From: UBA699 sp050261915
Lineage (GTDB): Bacteria > Bacillota > Clostridia > Clostridiales > Clostridiaceae
DNA length: 64,000 nt
Direction: 5' to 3'
Assembly (NCBI GenBank): GCA_050261915.1
Contig: JBLNDT010000047.1
Location: 1-64,000, forward strand
Shown: piece after piece, positions 15,918 to 24,618 of the stretch
How the letters are laid out: every line of letters begins with the position of its first letter
How positions within the stretch are numbered: the stretch's first letter is position 1
Notes under the pieces: generated by a model
What the model saw: the letters and a program-made list of their open reading frames with translations, nothing else
Told to the model about the DNA's origin: nothing
Database searches by the model: none
Program-made: the position numbers and the translations under genes

Positions 15918-17715
15918 TTGTATCCTCCATCTCTATTCCTGCCATTTTTATAAGATACATGGCATTTCTTGTTTTTGATATACCACTCTTTAGTTTATAA
16001 TCAAATTTCAGTTCCCCATCTTTATAAAACTCTTCAAAGTGATAATTTTTTACCTTATCTTTTGTTTCATCCTGAAGCTCTCCAAGCTCCAGGTCATGGG
16101 TTGAAACCATGCCAGCAGTATTTTTATCAATTAAGCTGTTTATTAAAATTTTAGCACCTAAATGTCTATCTATCGAGTTTGTTCCTTTGAATATTTCATC
16201 AAGAAGGAAAAACACATTTTTATTTTCACTTGAAGCAGCAACTATTTCCTTTATCCTAATAATTTCCGCATAAAAGGAGGATATATTCTTTTCAAGGTTG
16301 TCACTTATCCTCATGCAGGTATATATGTTCATAAGGGAACATTTAAATTCCTTTGCATTTACGGTTCCGCCGGAATAGGCGAGAACCAAATTAAGCCCTG
16401 CGTTCCTTAAATAAGTGCTTTTTCCTGACATGTTTGACCCGGTAATAAGCATTGCGGGAGAAGCTTTATTTATTATAATATCATTGCTTATATTATTTTC
16501 TGTTATGAGAGGATGGGCTGCACCTTTTGCTTTAAGCAGAGGAAATTCCTCTGTTAAAACTGGAAATATCCACTCCTTATTGTCAAAACACAAATTGGCA
16601 AGACTTGAATAAGCTTCAAATTCACCAATAGTATTTATCCATCTCTTTATTAAAACACCAGATTCACTTTTCCACTTTTCAAGAGCAATTACACAGTTTA
16701 TATCCCATAAAAACAAAATATTAATTACTATATAAAGCATGTTATGTCTGTCGGAAATTAAATTAACTATTTTACCAAGTTCTTTTATTTTATCTGAGGC
16801 ATTAAGGTCACCTTGTTTTAGATTTGCTTTTAGATCAACAAGAAGTTTTGATTTAAAATCTTGTTTTTCAATATGCCTTATTATTTTTTCATAAATATTT
16901 ATACTGTTTTTGAAATTATAAGCTCTACCCAAAACATTGTTTAGTTTTTTTGAACTTATAAAAACTATTCCCATTTGAAATATAATCAATATATAAACCG
17001 CATTCTTTGAGATTATTTTTGAAAAAACAGCCAGCAAAAGCAAAACAGTAATTAAAGGAAGGAGCTTTGCTAAAACTTCAGCACCTTTTAAAGTGACTAT
17101 TGGTCTTTCATTAGCCCAGCTGTAGATGGCTTCGTATTCGCTATCATTTTTTAATGTAACTAAAGCCTCTGCAAATAGCCGCTGCCTCCATTTTATCTTT
17201 GTAGCCAGCTCCTTGATACCCTGCTGCCTCATAATAATAGTATTTATATCTGCCGGGGTTTCAGTCAGGAGCTTTTTTAAGCTAATCCTTCCAATGGTTG
17301 TAACAGACATATTTATTCTTTGAAAAAGGGAGGCTTTGCCAAATATATCCAAGTCACAGGAATATCTATGGGCGGTATCAACAAAATCTGATCCGGTATC
17401 CTTGAAGTTTTTCCATTCACCCATAGTTCTTTTTATTGATATTTCGTTAATATGGATGAGTGCCAGGGTGTAATCTCGTTTTCCTTTAGTATTTCTGTGT
17501 TTTATTACAAATAAAATAAACACTGTGCTGAAAACAGGCAGTATAAAATAGGTAAATAAACTTCCTATTCTGTAGAGATAAAATGTGAAACTTAAACCTG
17601 TCACAAAGGCTATGAGCCTTAAAGCACTATAAAAATTCAAGGTTTCATTTTGCTTTTTTAATAAATATTTGTATTTTTCTATTCTTCTATCATACTGCTT
17701 TTTTACTTCCTCCAA
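15892..17715 (-). CDS. Membrane-associated MutS-family ATPase
   Basis: 607 aa. Two pairs of hydrophobic segments (residues ~30-70 and ~210-260) precede a MutS-core helical region and a C-terminal ATPase domain with Walker A ITGSNMSGKST, the ABC-like FLLDEIFKGTNS (Walker B) and STHDLELG. The mismatch-recognition domain I with its Phe-x-Glu motif is absent. This short, membrane-containing MutS subgroup occurs in clostridia and Bacteroidetes and has no established function. The start is a TTG at 17715 behind a GGGGGT site; no ATG is available. Confidence 0.8.
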   Translation of the reverse strand: MEEVKKQYDRRIEKYKYLLKKQNETLNFYSALRLIAFVTGLSFTFYLYRIGSLFTYFILPVFSTVFILFVIKHRNTKGKRDYTLALIHINEISIKRTMGEWKNFKDTGSDFVDTAHRYSCDLDIFGKASLFQRINMSVTTIGRISLKKLLTETPADINTIIMRQQGIKELATKIKWRQRLFAEALVTLKNDSEYEAIYSWANERPIVTLKGAEVLAKLLPLITVLLLLAVFSKIISKNAVYILIIFQMGIVFISSKKLNNVLGRAYNFKNSINIYEKIIRHIEKQDFKSKLLVDLKANLKQGDLNASDKIKELGKIVNLISDRHNMLYIVINILFLWDINCVIALEKWKSESGVLIKRWINTIGEFEAYSSLANLCFDNKEWIFPVLTEEFPLLKAKGAAHPLITENNISNDIIINKASPAMLITGSNMSGKSTYLRNAGLNLVLAYSGGTVNAKEFKCSLMNIYTCMRISDNLEKNISSFYAEIIRIKEIVAASSENKNVFFLLDEIFKGTNSIDRHLGAKILINSLIDKNTAGMVSTHDLELGELQDETKDKVKNYHFEEFYKDGELKFDYKLKSGISKTRNAMYLIKMAGIEMEDTNENQNKVF

Positions 17716-17733
17716 ACTGATACCCCCATGGTT

Positions 17734-18858
17734 TTAGCCATATATATTTTTTAGCAGCACTGCCATCTCATCCTTTGTAATTTTAACAGGATTAACCATG
17801 GTAGAGCCCAGCATAGAATTTTCTACTAAAGCATCAAAATCTTCATTAAAATCCTCTTTAGTTATTCCTGCTTCTTTAAAGGTAGCAGGAATTTCCAGGA
17901 TTTTATTTAGTTCAATCACACTTTCAATAAAGGAGTTTGAATCTATTATTTTACCTAATTTTTTAAGTTTTTCCTCCACAATAGGATCCCTTGAATTAAA
18001 TTTCAAAACATAAGGAAGGGCTATTGCATTTGTTAGTCCGTGTCCAAGTCCAAATTTCCCTCCTATGGCATGGGATATGCCATGAGCCATTCCAAGCCCG
18101 GAATTTGCAAAACTCATTGCTGCCATGCACTGGTAATTATGCATTTTCCCCCTTGCCTCTAATGAATTTTCATTAAAGGATATGGTTAGGTTTTTAAAAA
18201 TCCCCTCAATGGCCCCAAGTGAAAGAGCCTCTGTAAAATCATCAGCATTTTTATTAATGTAACTTTCTACTGCATGGGTTAATGCATCCATTCCTGTTTC
18301 AGCAGCTACCTTACTTGGCATGGACATGGTGATTTCAGGGTCAAGTATAGCCACATCAGGAATAAATGCATCGCATTTTATACCATACTTTAAATTATGT
18401 TCTTTAAAAGTTATTACAGCAGCCTTTGAAACTTCCGTTCCAGATCCTGAAGTGGAAGGAATTGCTATTAGTATTACTTTTTCTCTTTTTTGAGGAAGCT
18501 TAACCTTCAAAATATTATTCATATTAATATCAGGATATTCATAAATTAGTGACATAACTTTAGCTGCATCAAGAGGAGAACCTCCTCCAACACCAATAAT
18601 TACATCTGGCTCAAATTTGTTCATTATATCAAGGCCCTTTTCTACATCCAAGGTATCAGGATTTGCCTTAATTCCACTATGAATATATACTTCACAATTA
18701 TTTTCTTTTAAAATATTATCTATTTTTGATATTGTTCCGTTGTTAAACATAGATTTTCCGCCGGTAACTATAAACACTTTTTTATTTTCTACATTTAAAA
18801 GATAATCTAGTGAACCTTTTCCAATAATAATTGAATCACCAAATTTTATATTCTTCAT
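17734..18858 (-). CDS. Iron-containing alcohol dehydrogenase
   Basis: 374 aa. The N-terminal dinucleotide domain has GVGGGSPLDAAKVMS. The Fe-ADH signature region has STSGSGTEVSKAAVIT, and metal ligands lie in MDALTHAVESY and GMAHGISHAIGGKFGLGHG. Members interconvert aldehydes or ketones with alcohols using NAD(P)H, as in clostridial butanol and propanediol dehydrogenases. Substrate cannot be assigned. It lies 19 bp upstream of the MutS-like gene and 15 bp downstream of ydcF in one long minus-strand run. Confidence 0.9.
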   Translation of the reverse strand: MKNIKFGDSIIIGKGSLDYLLNVENKKVFIVTGGKSMFNNGTISKIDNILKENNCEVYIHSGIKANPDTLDVEKGLDIMNKFEPDVIIGVGGGSPLDAAKVMSLIYEYPDINMNNILKVKLPQKREKVILIAIPSTSGSGTEVSKAAVITFKEHNLKYGIKCDAFIPDVAILDPEITMSMPSKVAAETGMDALTHAVESYINKNADDFTEALSLGAIEGIFKNLTISFNENSLEARGKMHNYQCMAAMSFANSGLGMAHGISHAIGGKFGLGHGLTNAIALPYVLKFNSRDPIVEEKLKKLGKIIDSNSFIESVIELNKILEIPATFKEAGITKEDFNEDFDALVENSMLGSTMVNPVKITKDEMAVLLKNIYG

Positions 18859-18872
18859 ACTATACCCCCGCT

Positions 18873-19604
18873 TTAAAAAATAAAGTATTTGATTATAGCA
18901 AAGTATTCTCTAATATAACATACTGGAATAAGCCAGGTTAAGATAGGAGCTGAATACTCATGAACATTAAACCCCAGATTAGTACCAATAAGCTTAGCCC
19001 TTAACATGTGAAAATTACTTGTAACAACAGTTACAGATGGATCTTCATCATTATATATTTTTTTGATCAATTCCTGTGAATTATTTAAATTTTGTTCTGT
19101 GGAGGTTGATTTATCCTCCATTAAAATTTTATCCTTTGGTATACCTTTAGATACAAGGTATTTTTGCATCGCTTCTGCTTCTGTAATAGTTTCTCCCGGA
19201 CCCTGTCCTCCTGAAACAATAACTTCAGCCTCAGGGTTTATCCTTATACATTCCAATGCGGCATCAAGTCTTTTGTAAAGCACATCTGAAGGTGTATCCC
19301 CCCATAGACCAGCACCAAGCACTATAATGTAATCAGTTTTTGCTGTGTCTTTTCCCATTCCGTTATAAGTTATTAGCCCCTCAACCAAAACAAAGCTAAT
19401 AACCACTAATGTAGTTACTATATTGATAAGCATTGAAAGTTTATGATACCTCAAACTAAATTCATACCCATGTTTCATGGAGGTAAGGCCCCAGGCAACA
19501 AAGAAAACTCCTGCCAGAACAAAAAATGTGGAAAAGGAGATACCTCTTACCCGTAAAACAATAAAATATATGATGCATAAAACACCTATAAATATTCTAA
19601 TCAT
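18873..19604 (-). CDS. YdcF/ElyC-family membrane protein (DUF218)
   Basis: 243 aa. About four N-terminal membrane helices are followed by a DUF218 domain (residues ~95-235) with DYIIVLGAGLWG, VSGGQGPGE, EDKSTSTEQNL and VTSNFHMLRA. Family members affect envelope integrity and lipid-carrier recycling. The ATG at 19602-19604 has a TGGAG site at 7-nt spacing and overlaps the MBL gene stop by 8 nt; a GTG at 19625 has no such site. Confidence 0.85.
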   Translation of the reverse strand: MIRIFIGVLCIIYFIVLRVRGISFSTFFVLAGVFFVAWGLTSMKHGYEFSLRYHKLSMLINIVTTLVVISFVLVEGLITYNGMGKDTAKTDYIIVLGAGLWGDTPSDVLYKRLDAALECIRINPEAEVIVSGGQGPGETITEAEAMQKYLVSKGIPKDKILMEDKSTSTEQNLNNSQELIKKIYNDEDPSVTVVTSNFHMLRAKLIGTNLGFNVHEYSAPILTWLIPVCYIREYFAIIKYFIF

Positions 19605-20436
19605 AATAAAGCTCCATGGATACACCAGTTTCCTTTACTGAAAAGTACTTTGCAAATTCAAACTTTGATTGAAGATCTGTGCAGTGGCAAGGATAAAGGT
19701 TTCTTAAATTCAAGGTTTTAAAATAATTTATTGTTCCTTCTATCTGTTCCTTTGATGGATTTAAAAGGTGCATACCTCCAATTATATCAACTACACGATT
19801 TTCTCCTGTTATCTTCTTGGCATGTTCAATTATGTTGCATATGCCGCTGTGAGAGCATCCTGTAATAATAACCAGGCCATCTTTTGATTTGTAGGCTAAT
19901 GCAGAATCATCCAATATGTAGTCATCTTCAAAAGTATCGTTATTAAGTACCTTCCCCACTGGCTTTTTGTTTTCAAAATTATTGTTCCTTGGTATTTCTC
20001 CAAGATATACTAAGTTTTTAGTGAGCCAAAAATGAGCATTTGTTAGTTCCATTTTAAAATGGAGTTTAAGCTTATCTTCTGTTATTAATGAGCCTATATC
20101 AATATTTTCATCAATTATTTTTGTTTGAAAGGTTTTATTATGGCATATAAGCTCTGGCTTAATAAAGGTTCTTTTTTCAAGGGACTCCTCAATAGACATG
20201 GTTATTAATGAAGGGAGACCACCGGTATGGTCATTGTGTCCATGAGATAATACAACAGCATCCACATCTGTAAGTGGCATTTTCATTTTCTTGGCATTTT
20301 TCATAAATACATCTGAATACCCCAGGTCAAATAATATTTTCCTGTTTTCATCCTGTATTAAAAAGCATAAGGCTGGTTCAGAAAGAAAATACCTGTCAAT
20401 AATTGAATTATTATCTGTAAGTACTGTTAATTTCAT
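19597..20436 (-). CDS. MBL-fold metallohydrolase
   Basis: 279 aa metallo-beta-lactamase fold with the metal motif LSHGHNDHTGG (HxHxDH), TGCSHSGICNI (second His), and IGGMHLL and HCTD later. The arrangement matches the MBL branch annotated as dihydropterin-ribofuranosyl-aminobenzene phosphate synthase-like, but the substrate is unknown. Stop overlaps ydcF start, giving tight coupling. Confidence 0.85.
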   Translation of the reverse strand: MKLTVLTDNNSIIDRYFLSEPALCFLIQDENRKILFDLGYSDVFMKNAKKMKMPLTDVDAVVLSHGHNDHTGGLPSLITMSIEESLEKRTFIKPELICHNKTFQTKIIDENIDIGSLITEDKLKLHFKMELTNAHFWLTKNLVYLGEIPRNNNFENKKPVGKVLNNDTFEDDYILDDSALAYKSKDGLVIITGCSHSGICNIIEHAKKITGENRVVDIIGGMHLLNPSKEQIEGTINYFKTLNLRNLYPCHCTDLQSKFEFAKYFSVKETGVSMELYYD

Positions 20437-20445
20437 AGTTCCTCC

Positions 20446-21495
20446 TTAAATCATAAAAAATGAAACAGCTATAATTATATATACTGCAACAAGCTGAAGT
20501 CCCTCCAGCCAGTTTGATTCTCCGTCTCCTGCCACCCTGTTTGCAATAAGTACCGCAACAATAAGTGCTACAAGTTCAAATTCATTAAATATAATTGTCA
20601 TTGGGGTAAATAATAAACTAAGGAAAATTAATACGGGAGCTACAAAAAGTATTATCTGAAGACTCGAGCCAATAGCAATTTCAACTGCCACATCCATTTT
20701 GTTTTTCATAGCCATAAGTATTGCTGTGCTGTGTTCTGCAGCATTGCCGATTATTGGAATTAAAATAATACCCACAAAGAAACTGCTCAACCCAATTGCT
20801 TCTGTCATTGGTTCCACTGAACTTACCAAAAACTCGGATTCAAAAGCAATACAAACAGTAGCTGCCACCAATATAAATAAGGATTTTTTTAGAGTCCATT
20901 TAGAGTCCACAGCCTCATCGTGCTCAACTCCAAAAAGATCCTTGTGAGTATGAAAAGAAAAATAAAGACTCATTATATATATAATCATCATTATTACTGC
21001 TACACCTATACTTAATCCCTCATATCTTGATGAGTTCAAAAGAGCAGGGTCAATTGTATGTGTAAAAAGTGCAGGTATGGTTACGCCTATAACTGAAAAA
21101 AGAAGCATGCTTGCAGACACCTCAATTTGTCTTCTATTAAATTTCTGGGACTTGTATTTCATACCTCCAAATAGCATACTTGCACCTAAAACAAGAAGTA
21201 CATTTCCTATAACTGAACCTGCAATTGATGCCTTAACAACATCAAACAGCCCTGCTTTAAGGGCAAAAAATGATATTATTAGCTCTGTGGCATTTCCAAA
21301 GGTAGCATTTAAAAATCCCCCTAATCTAGGCCCAGAATAAACAGAGATTCCCTCGGTTGCTTCTCCCATAAGCCCTGCAAGAGGTATAATAGCCAAGGCT
21401 GAGGTTATGAATATAACTACCGGGCCGCCTAGATGCATATATTCACATAAAATACTAATTGGTATAAAAATCATAAAAAACCTTAAAAATTTCAT
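20446..21495 (-). CDS. cax: Calcium/proton exchanger (CaCA family)
   Basis: 349 aa, eleven hydrophobic helices. The two signature alpha-repeats are GNATELIISFFALKAG (residues ~67-82) and GNAAEHSTAILMAMKNK (~251-267), whose Glu residues carry Ca2+. An acidic loop (HDEAVDSKW) separates the halves. Likely exports Ca2+ in exchange for protons. It is the first gene of the minus-strand run that continues to dut. Confidence 0.92.
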   Translation of the reverse strand: MKFLRFFMIFIPISILCEYMHLGGPVVIFITSALAIIPLAGLMGEATEGISVYSGPRLGGFLNATFGNATELIISFFALKAGLFDVVKASIAGSVIGNVLLVLGASMLFGGMKYKSQKFNRRQIEVSASMLLFSVIGVTIPALFTHTIDPALLNSSRYEGLSIGVAVIMMIIYIMSLYFSFHTHKDLFGVEHDEAVDSKWTLKKSLFILVAATVCIAFESEFLVSSVEPMTEAIGLSSFFVGIILIPIIGNAAEHSTAILMAMKNKMDVAVEIAIGSSLQIILFVAPVLIFLSLLFTPMTIIFNEFELVALIVAVLIANRVAGDGESNWLEGLQLVAVYIIIAVSFFMI

Positions 21496-21631
21496 ATTGT
21501 CACTCCTAACCGTTTATTATATATTTAATAGTATCTTTTTTCCTTATATTTTACAATATCAAATTATAAGTTGATAAATACACATACATATAGTAAAATT
21601 TTAAAAGAGTAAAACTAAAGGAGGATTTAAT

Positions 21632-22423
21632 ATGCAGCAGGAACACACTAAAATAAACGAAACTGCCTGGAACCAGCTTGCCTATGAAGCATGGACCAAT
21701 AGATTTGGCACCCCTTTTGATGCTGCAGCGGATATCATGAAGGATCCAGTAAAAAAACTTGGAACCTTGTATAGATATTTTGGTGATGTAAAGGGTAAAA
21801 AAATAGTGAACCTCCTTGGCTCTCATGGAATTAAAGGTATAGCACTGGCCCTTCTTGATGCAGATGTAACTGTTATAGATTTTTCAAGTGATAATAAAAG
21901 ATATGCCAAGGAGCTCTCAAAGGCTGCAAAGGTTAAATTAAATTATATACTTTCTGATGTATTAAATGTACCTGAAAGTGAAAATGCAAACAATTTTGAT
22001 ATCGCATTTTGCGAGCTTGGAATACTACATTATTTCACGGATTTAAAACCTTTCTTCAAAACAGCTGCAAATATGCTTAAGTCTGAGGGGGTTTTTATTA
22101 TACAAGACTTTCACCCTATCTCAACAAAGCTTATAACTACAAAAGGCAAAAAGCATAAGGTTACCGGAGATTACTTTTCAACGGAGCTCTCTGAAACTGA
22201 GGTGGCTTATCTAAAGTATATACCAGGTATTGATGCCTTAACAGAAGATGAAAAAAACGGATTTCAAAAAGCGCAAATTAGAAAATGGACTTTGGGAGAA
22301 ATAATTACCGCCCTGGCAGAATCAGGGTTTACCATTCTGGAATTAAATGAAAGCGAAGGACCAAAACCAGAAGATAAAGGTATTCCTAAGCTTTTCACCA
22401 TAAAAGCTAAAAAATCCATATAA
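21632..22423 (+). CDS. SAM-dependent methyltransferase
   Basis: 263 aa class I methyltransferase. Motif I is GKKIVNLLGSHGIKGIALALL (one Gly-rich position altered), followed by VTVIDFSSDN (acidic end of beta-2), NFDIAFCELGILHYF and LKSEGVFIIQDFHPI. The substrate is unknown. Strong AAAGGAGG site. First gene of a three-gene plus-strand operon, divergent from cax. Confidence 0.85.
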   Translation: MQQEHTKINETAWNQLAYEAWTNRFGTPFDAAADIMKDPVKKLGTLYRYFGDVKGKKIVNLLGSHGIKGIALALLDADVTVIDFSSDNKRYAKELSKAAKVKLNYILSDVLNVPESENANNFDIAFCELGILHYFTDLKPFFKTAANMLKSEGVFIIQDFHPISTKLITTKGKKHKVTGDYFSTELSETEVAYLKYIPGIDALTEDEKNGFQKAQIRKWTLGEIITALAESGFTILELNESEGPKPEDKGIPKLFTIKAKKSI

Positions 22424-22436
22424 AAGAGGTAGATCA

Positions 22437-22820
22437 ATGAAAAAGGGAGACAAAATAACTGCAGTGATTATTGCAGCGGTGATAATAATAAGTTCTGTTG
22501 GAGTTTTTGCCTATATGAAGCTTAATAAAAGCAGCCATCATATTGCTGAGATAAAGCAAGATGGAAAAGTTATAAAGACCATAGACCTTGATAAAGTTGC
22601 TAAAGCACAGGAAATAAAAATTCCTTATGGCACAGATGATTATAATATAGTTTTTGTTGAAAAGGGAAAAATAAGAGTTTCAGATGCAGACTGTCCAGAT
22701 AAATTATGTGTTAAAGCAGGATGCATCAGCCAAAGCGGCCAGAACATTGTTTGTCTGCCACACAGGTTGATTATATCAATACAAGGCGGCTCAAAAGATG
22801 TAGACGAAAATGTTTATTAA
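22437..22820 (+). CDS. NusG domain II-containing membrane-anchored protein
   Basis: 127 aa. An N-terminal anchor helix (residues ~8-28) is followed by a NusG-II beta domain with the conserved DADCPDKLCVKAGCISQSGQNIVCLPHRL (positions ~83-110; shown split: DADCPDK, LCVKAG, CLPHRL). In Firmicutes this domain is habitually encoded beside Gx-type transporters and FMN transferases, as seen here with the next gene. It acts on the outer face of the membrane; the precise role is unknown. Confidence 0.85.
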   Translation: MKKGDKITAVIIAAVIIISSVGVFAYMKLNKSSHHIAEIKQDGKVIKTIDLDKVAKAQEIKIPYGTDDYNIVFVEKGKIRVSDADCPDKLCVKAGCISQSGQNIVCLPHRLIISIQGGSKDVDENVY

Positions 22821-22831
22821 GCAGGTGTGAT

Positions 22832-23347
22832 ATGAAAAAAACAAAAAAAATGGTGGTGCTAAGCCTTATGGTAAGCATTGCCCTTATAATTTATATAATT
22901 GAAGCACAAATTCCTGTTTTGTTTCCTGGAATAAAGCTTGGTCTTGCCAATCTTGTTTCCTTGGCTGCACTTATAATCTTCGGATGGAAGGAAGCCCTTC
23001 TTATTATGTTCTTAAGAACACTGATGGGCTCCATGTTTGGGGGTTCCATGTCTGCATTTATGTTCAGCATTGCAGGGGGGCTTCTAAGTAATTTTGTTAT
23101 GATAATACTATACAAGTTTTTTAGAAACTCAGTTTCAATCTGGTCCATAAGCATTGTTGGAGCTGTGTTCCATAACATAGGTCAGCTGCTGGTAGCCTCT
23201 TTTGTAATTCAAGACCTTAGAATATATATATATCTGCCTGTACTTTTAATTTCAGCACTTGTCACAGGTTACTTCATAGGAGTATGCACAAATTTCCTTA
23301 CTAAGCATCTTAATAAAATACCCGTTTTAAATGAGCTTATAAAATAG
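22832..23347 (+). CDS. Gx transporter family protein (heptaprenyl diphosphate synthase component I-like)
   Basis: 171 aa from the ATG at 22832 behind AGGTG; an earlier in-frame start overlaps the NusG-II gene and has no site. Five or six membrane helices with Gly-rich stretches (FGGSMSAFMFSIAGG, HNIGQLLVAS) identify the Gx_transp family, structurally related to ECF S-components. It is often annotated from its neighbour as a prenyl synthase subunit, which is doubtful. The stop overlaps the terminator stem. Confidence 0.84.
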   Translation: MKKTKKMVVLSLMVSIALIIYIIEAQIPVLFPGIKLGLANLVSLAALIIFGWKEALLIMFLRTLMGSMFGGSMSAFMFSIAGGLLSNFVMIILYKFFRNSVSIWSISIVGAVFHNIGQLLVASFVIQDLRIYIYLPVLLISALVTGYFIGVCTNFLTKHLNKIPVLNELIK

Positions 23348-23369
23348 GCACTGATTTTATTCAGTGCCT
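23346..23369. terminator. Bidirectional terminator between convergent operons
   Basis: AGGCACTGA (23346-23354) pairs with TCAGTGCCT (23361-23369), 6-nt AT loop. It serves the plus-strand operon and the converging antiporter gene, whose stop is at 23374. Confidence 0.88.
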
Positions 23370-23373
23370 TAGT

Positions 23374-24606
23374 TTATTCATTAATATCAAGTTTTAAGAG
23401 TTTAGCAACGTATTTTGCACTGCTTGCTTGAAATGTCAATGTTATAATTATTGCCATGGAAGTCAAGGCAGAAACTATTTTTGCATTAGGTATATTCATG
23501 GAAACAAGCATCCCCGCAAGTGCTGCTGGTATTACCCCAGTTTCTCTTGTCCACATAAGATATAGTATTTCTCTATAGTTCCATCTTGCCTTTTTATCGT
23601 AAATTACTGAAACAATTACAGAAACAGGTCTTGCAATGAATATAAACAGCAGAATAACTATTATCCCACCTTTCCAATACTCCCCTATAATTGTAAAATC
23701 CATTTGGGTTCCAAGAAGAACAAATATCATTATTCTTAAAATTGTTATTAATACATCCTTGAAACTCAGGTGAATATCATAACCTTCTTTTCCAATAGTC
23801 AGCTTAAACATGGATTTATTACCGCACATTATTCCTACAAGAAAAACTGCCATAAATCCGCTAAAGCCAAAATGCTGTGCAGTAACATAAGCCCCCATTA
23901 CCGAGGCCACTGCAATTTCACCAGGAAACCCTCTTAAAACTCCAGCCTTGTGTTCTGATGCAATGAGGGTTGCTAAATATCCAAAAACAACTCCCGTTAA
24001 TATGCCCCCACCTGCAGTTTTTAAAAGCTCCAAAAGACTTGAAATTGGTGAAAAGGAGCCTCCTCCTATAATTCCTACCACAACAAAGGTTACGATAGCT
24101 CCTGCCGCATCGTTAAAAGCTGATTCTGATATAATTGTCTGCTTGAGCTTTGGGCTTATATTCATATGCTTAAAAAGTGGAACCAGCACCGATGGGTCTG
24201 TAGATGCAATTACTGATCCAAGCAATAGTGCATAAATAAAATCCAGATGAAGCACCTTGGATGCAAAATATCCAGTTATAAAAGCTGATACCACTACTCC
24301 AACCGTAGCCAGCATTCCAACAGATAACTTAACCCTGTTTAATACGCTAAGTTTAATTTCCCTGCCGCCGTCGTATAAAATGTAAGCAGCTCCAAAGGTC
24401 AATATAAACTGATTTGCCATTGGAAAATCTTTAAAATCCACAATATTAAGCAATTCAGGTCCAATTATTACCCCTGCCAAAATAAATAGAACGGTATCCG
24501 GCAGATGGATAATCTTACTGCCCTTTGCACAAACCACACCAACTATAAGCATGATTGCTATAAGCTTCATTGCTTCCTCTGTTAAAAAAACTATATTATT
24601 TTCCAT
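23374..24606 (-). CDS. Cation:proton antiporter (CPA family)
   Basis: 410 aa with about twelve membrane helices. The helix pattern ASTDPSVLVPLF and ESAFNDAAGAIVTF (the ND pair that binds Na+ and H+) identifies the NhaP/CPA1-type exchangers. The C-terminus is short with no regulatory domain. It lies 12 bp downstream of the sigma-54 activator and is probably co-transcribed. Confidence 0.88.
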   Translation of the reverse strand: MENNIVFLTEEAMKLIAIMLIVGVVCAKGSKIIHLPDTVLFILAGVIIGPELLNIVDFKDFPMANQFILTFGAAYILYDGGREIKLSVLNRVKLSVGMLATVGVVVSAFITGYFASKVLHLDFIYALLLGSVIASTDPSVLVPLFKHMNISPKLKQTIISESAFNDAAGAIVTFVVVGIIGGGSFSPISSLLELLKTAGGGILTGVVFGYLATLIASEHKAGVLRGFPGEIAVASVMGAYVTAQHFGFSGFMAVFLVGIMCGNKSMFKLTIGKEGYDIHLSFKDVLITILRIMIFVLLGTQMDFTIIGEYWKGGIIVILLFIFIARPVSVIVSVIYDKKARWNYREILYLMWTRETGVIPAALAGMLVSMNIPNAKIVSALTSMAIIITLTFQASSAKYVAKLLKLDINE

Positions 24607-24618
24607 AGTACACCAACC

